From: Nautilus pompilius
Lineage: Eukaryota > Mollusca > Cephalopoda > Nautilida > Nautilidae
Length of the DNA: 64,000 bases
Assembly: GCA_018389105.1 (NCBI GenBank)
Contig: JACATO010000631.1
Location: 1,278,501 to 1,342,500, forward strand
Direction: 5' to 3'
Below, one piece after another: positions 63,301 to 64,000 of the stretch; the stretch's first letter is position 1; each line of letters opens with the position of its first letter. The translations under genes and the position numbers were made by a program. Under the pieces are notes generated by a model. It did no database searches, had not been told where the DNA came from, and saw only the letters and a program-made list of their open reading frames with translations.

Positions 63301-64000
63301 CGTTCCGGTTTCATCAGTTCACCTTTGGAGGTCGCAGCTGAGCTTGGAGAAGACCTAACGGAGACTTCCAAATCTGGTGTCTTCATCTTGAAATAGGAGC
63401 GTCATGGTGTGGGTTGCAATCCGGCAAAATGTTGGAAAGACAAAAATTTTGGCCGTTTTCCGAAGAACGACTCTCGTTTCTGTTGGATACATTTCCATTT
63501 TAAAACACCCATGTCCCATATCACTGTAACCAACAAGTCATACCTAGTTTTGATTCCTGTATATTCTTCAGAAAGATGGCACTTCATCCATATCTCTTGC
63601 ATTGACCACAGGACAGAAAAGAAATCAAAATATTTTTTTTCTCTCTCTGCGTGCTCAGAAGCCCGTCCAATAAATCCTCTGTGAGAGAATTTTAATCGTC
63701 AGCTTTAAGTAACCCAAGCAATGAGTATCATGAAATCAGAGGAATCTCTCTTACCAATGTCGTTAGATCTGGACCAAAATGGGATGCAAAATCTTATTAT
63801 TTCAATGTCAGAAAGCGTCCAAAAGGTGGTTTAATTAAGAAGTGACTTAAAAACTTTTAGTCTCTTTTGTTTTTCGCAACAAAATAACCGATTGTAATAG
63901 CAACAGGTGGGCAAATTAACCTCTCTGCTTATATAATTCCGATACCTGTAAACCTTCACATTATAGTAGCCTGTCGAAATTCTGTAGATTTTGAAGACTT
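60301..64000. other. Intergenic, no gene recognised
   Basis: Open frames at 60.6-61.07 kb (both strands), 61.5, 62.3 and 63.4 kb have no recognisable domains. A T11A11 palindrome lies at about 62,111-62,132. CpG-rich parts lie at 62,980-63,110 and 63,120-63,300. No RNA gene or mobile element recognised. Confidence 0.4.

Overview
This is a gene-poor stretch of animal nuclear DNA. The evidence for a metazoan is a mariner DNA transposon, a Penelope-like retroelement, several tRNA-headed SINEs (one with a V-type central core) and abundant microsatellites. Nothing fixes the lineage. An invertebrate fits best, but that is inference. I found no host gene, tRNA gene or rRNA gene I could defend. Nearly all open frames are short, overlap on both strands, or lie in repeats. 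The only proteins I recognise belong to mobile elements, and both are broken.

Layout. 1-6 kb: a 42-bp minisatellite (1.29-1.96 kb), a near-identical 152-bp direct repeat flanking about 620 bp, and two tRNA-like SINE heads. 6-9 kb: a CpG-rich spot with two CRE palindromes, then a 1.5-kb composite satellite carrying about 28 copies of TGACGTCA, then an ATT microsatellite. 9-23 kb: unique-looking DNA with scattered SINE heads, including an inverted SINE pair at 10.5 kb, and a promoter-like motif cluster at 22.7 kb. 23.8-27.9 kb: a 4-kb AT-rich degenerate tandem array (about 27-bp half-units, 54-bp pairs), abutted by a broken Penelope-like element (27.95-29.4 kb). 32-34 kb: a 46-bp tandem repeat and a CT/GACGTCA array. 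37.8-38.4 and 43.6-43.95 kb: two arrays of one 105-140-bp repeat family. 42.3 kb: the best-preserved SINE. 46 kb: another TGACGTCA array. 47.3-48.6 kb: a mariner element with terminal inverted repeats and a frameshifted transposase that still shows the DD34D residues. 48.9 kb: a reverse-strand member of the CT/GACGTCA family. 49-64 kb: mostly featureless, apart from two SINE heads and an E-box/CCAAT/YY1-like cluster at 56.4 kb.

The main theme is repetition. One family, (CT)n plus GTACTGACGTCATC, recurs at six or more places on both strands, and seven more perfect TGACGTCA palindromes lie outside the arrays, against about one expected by chance. No set of genes here works together, and I do not claim a new system. 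The most useful leads are the CRE-bearing satellite family, the two-locus 105-140-bp repeat, the 4-kb AT-rich array and the three promoter-like clusters.
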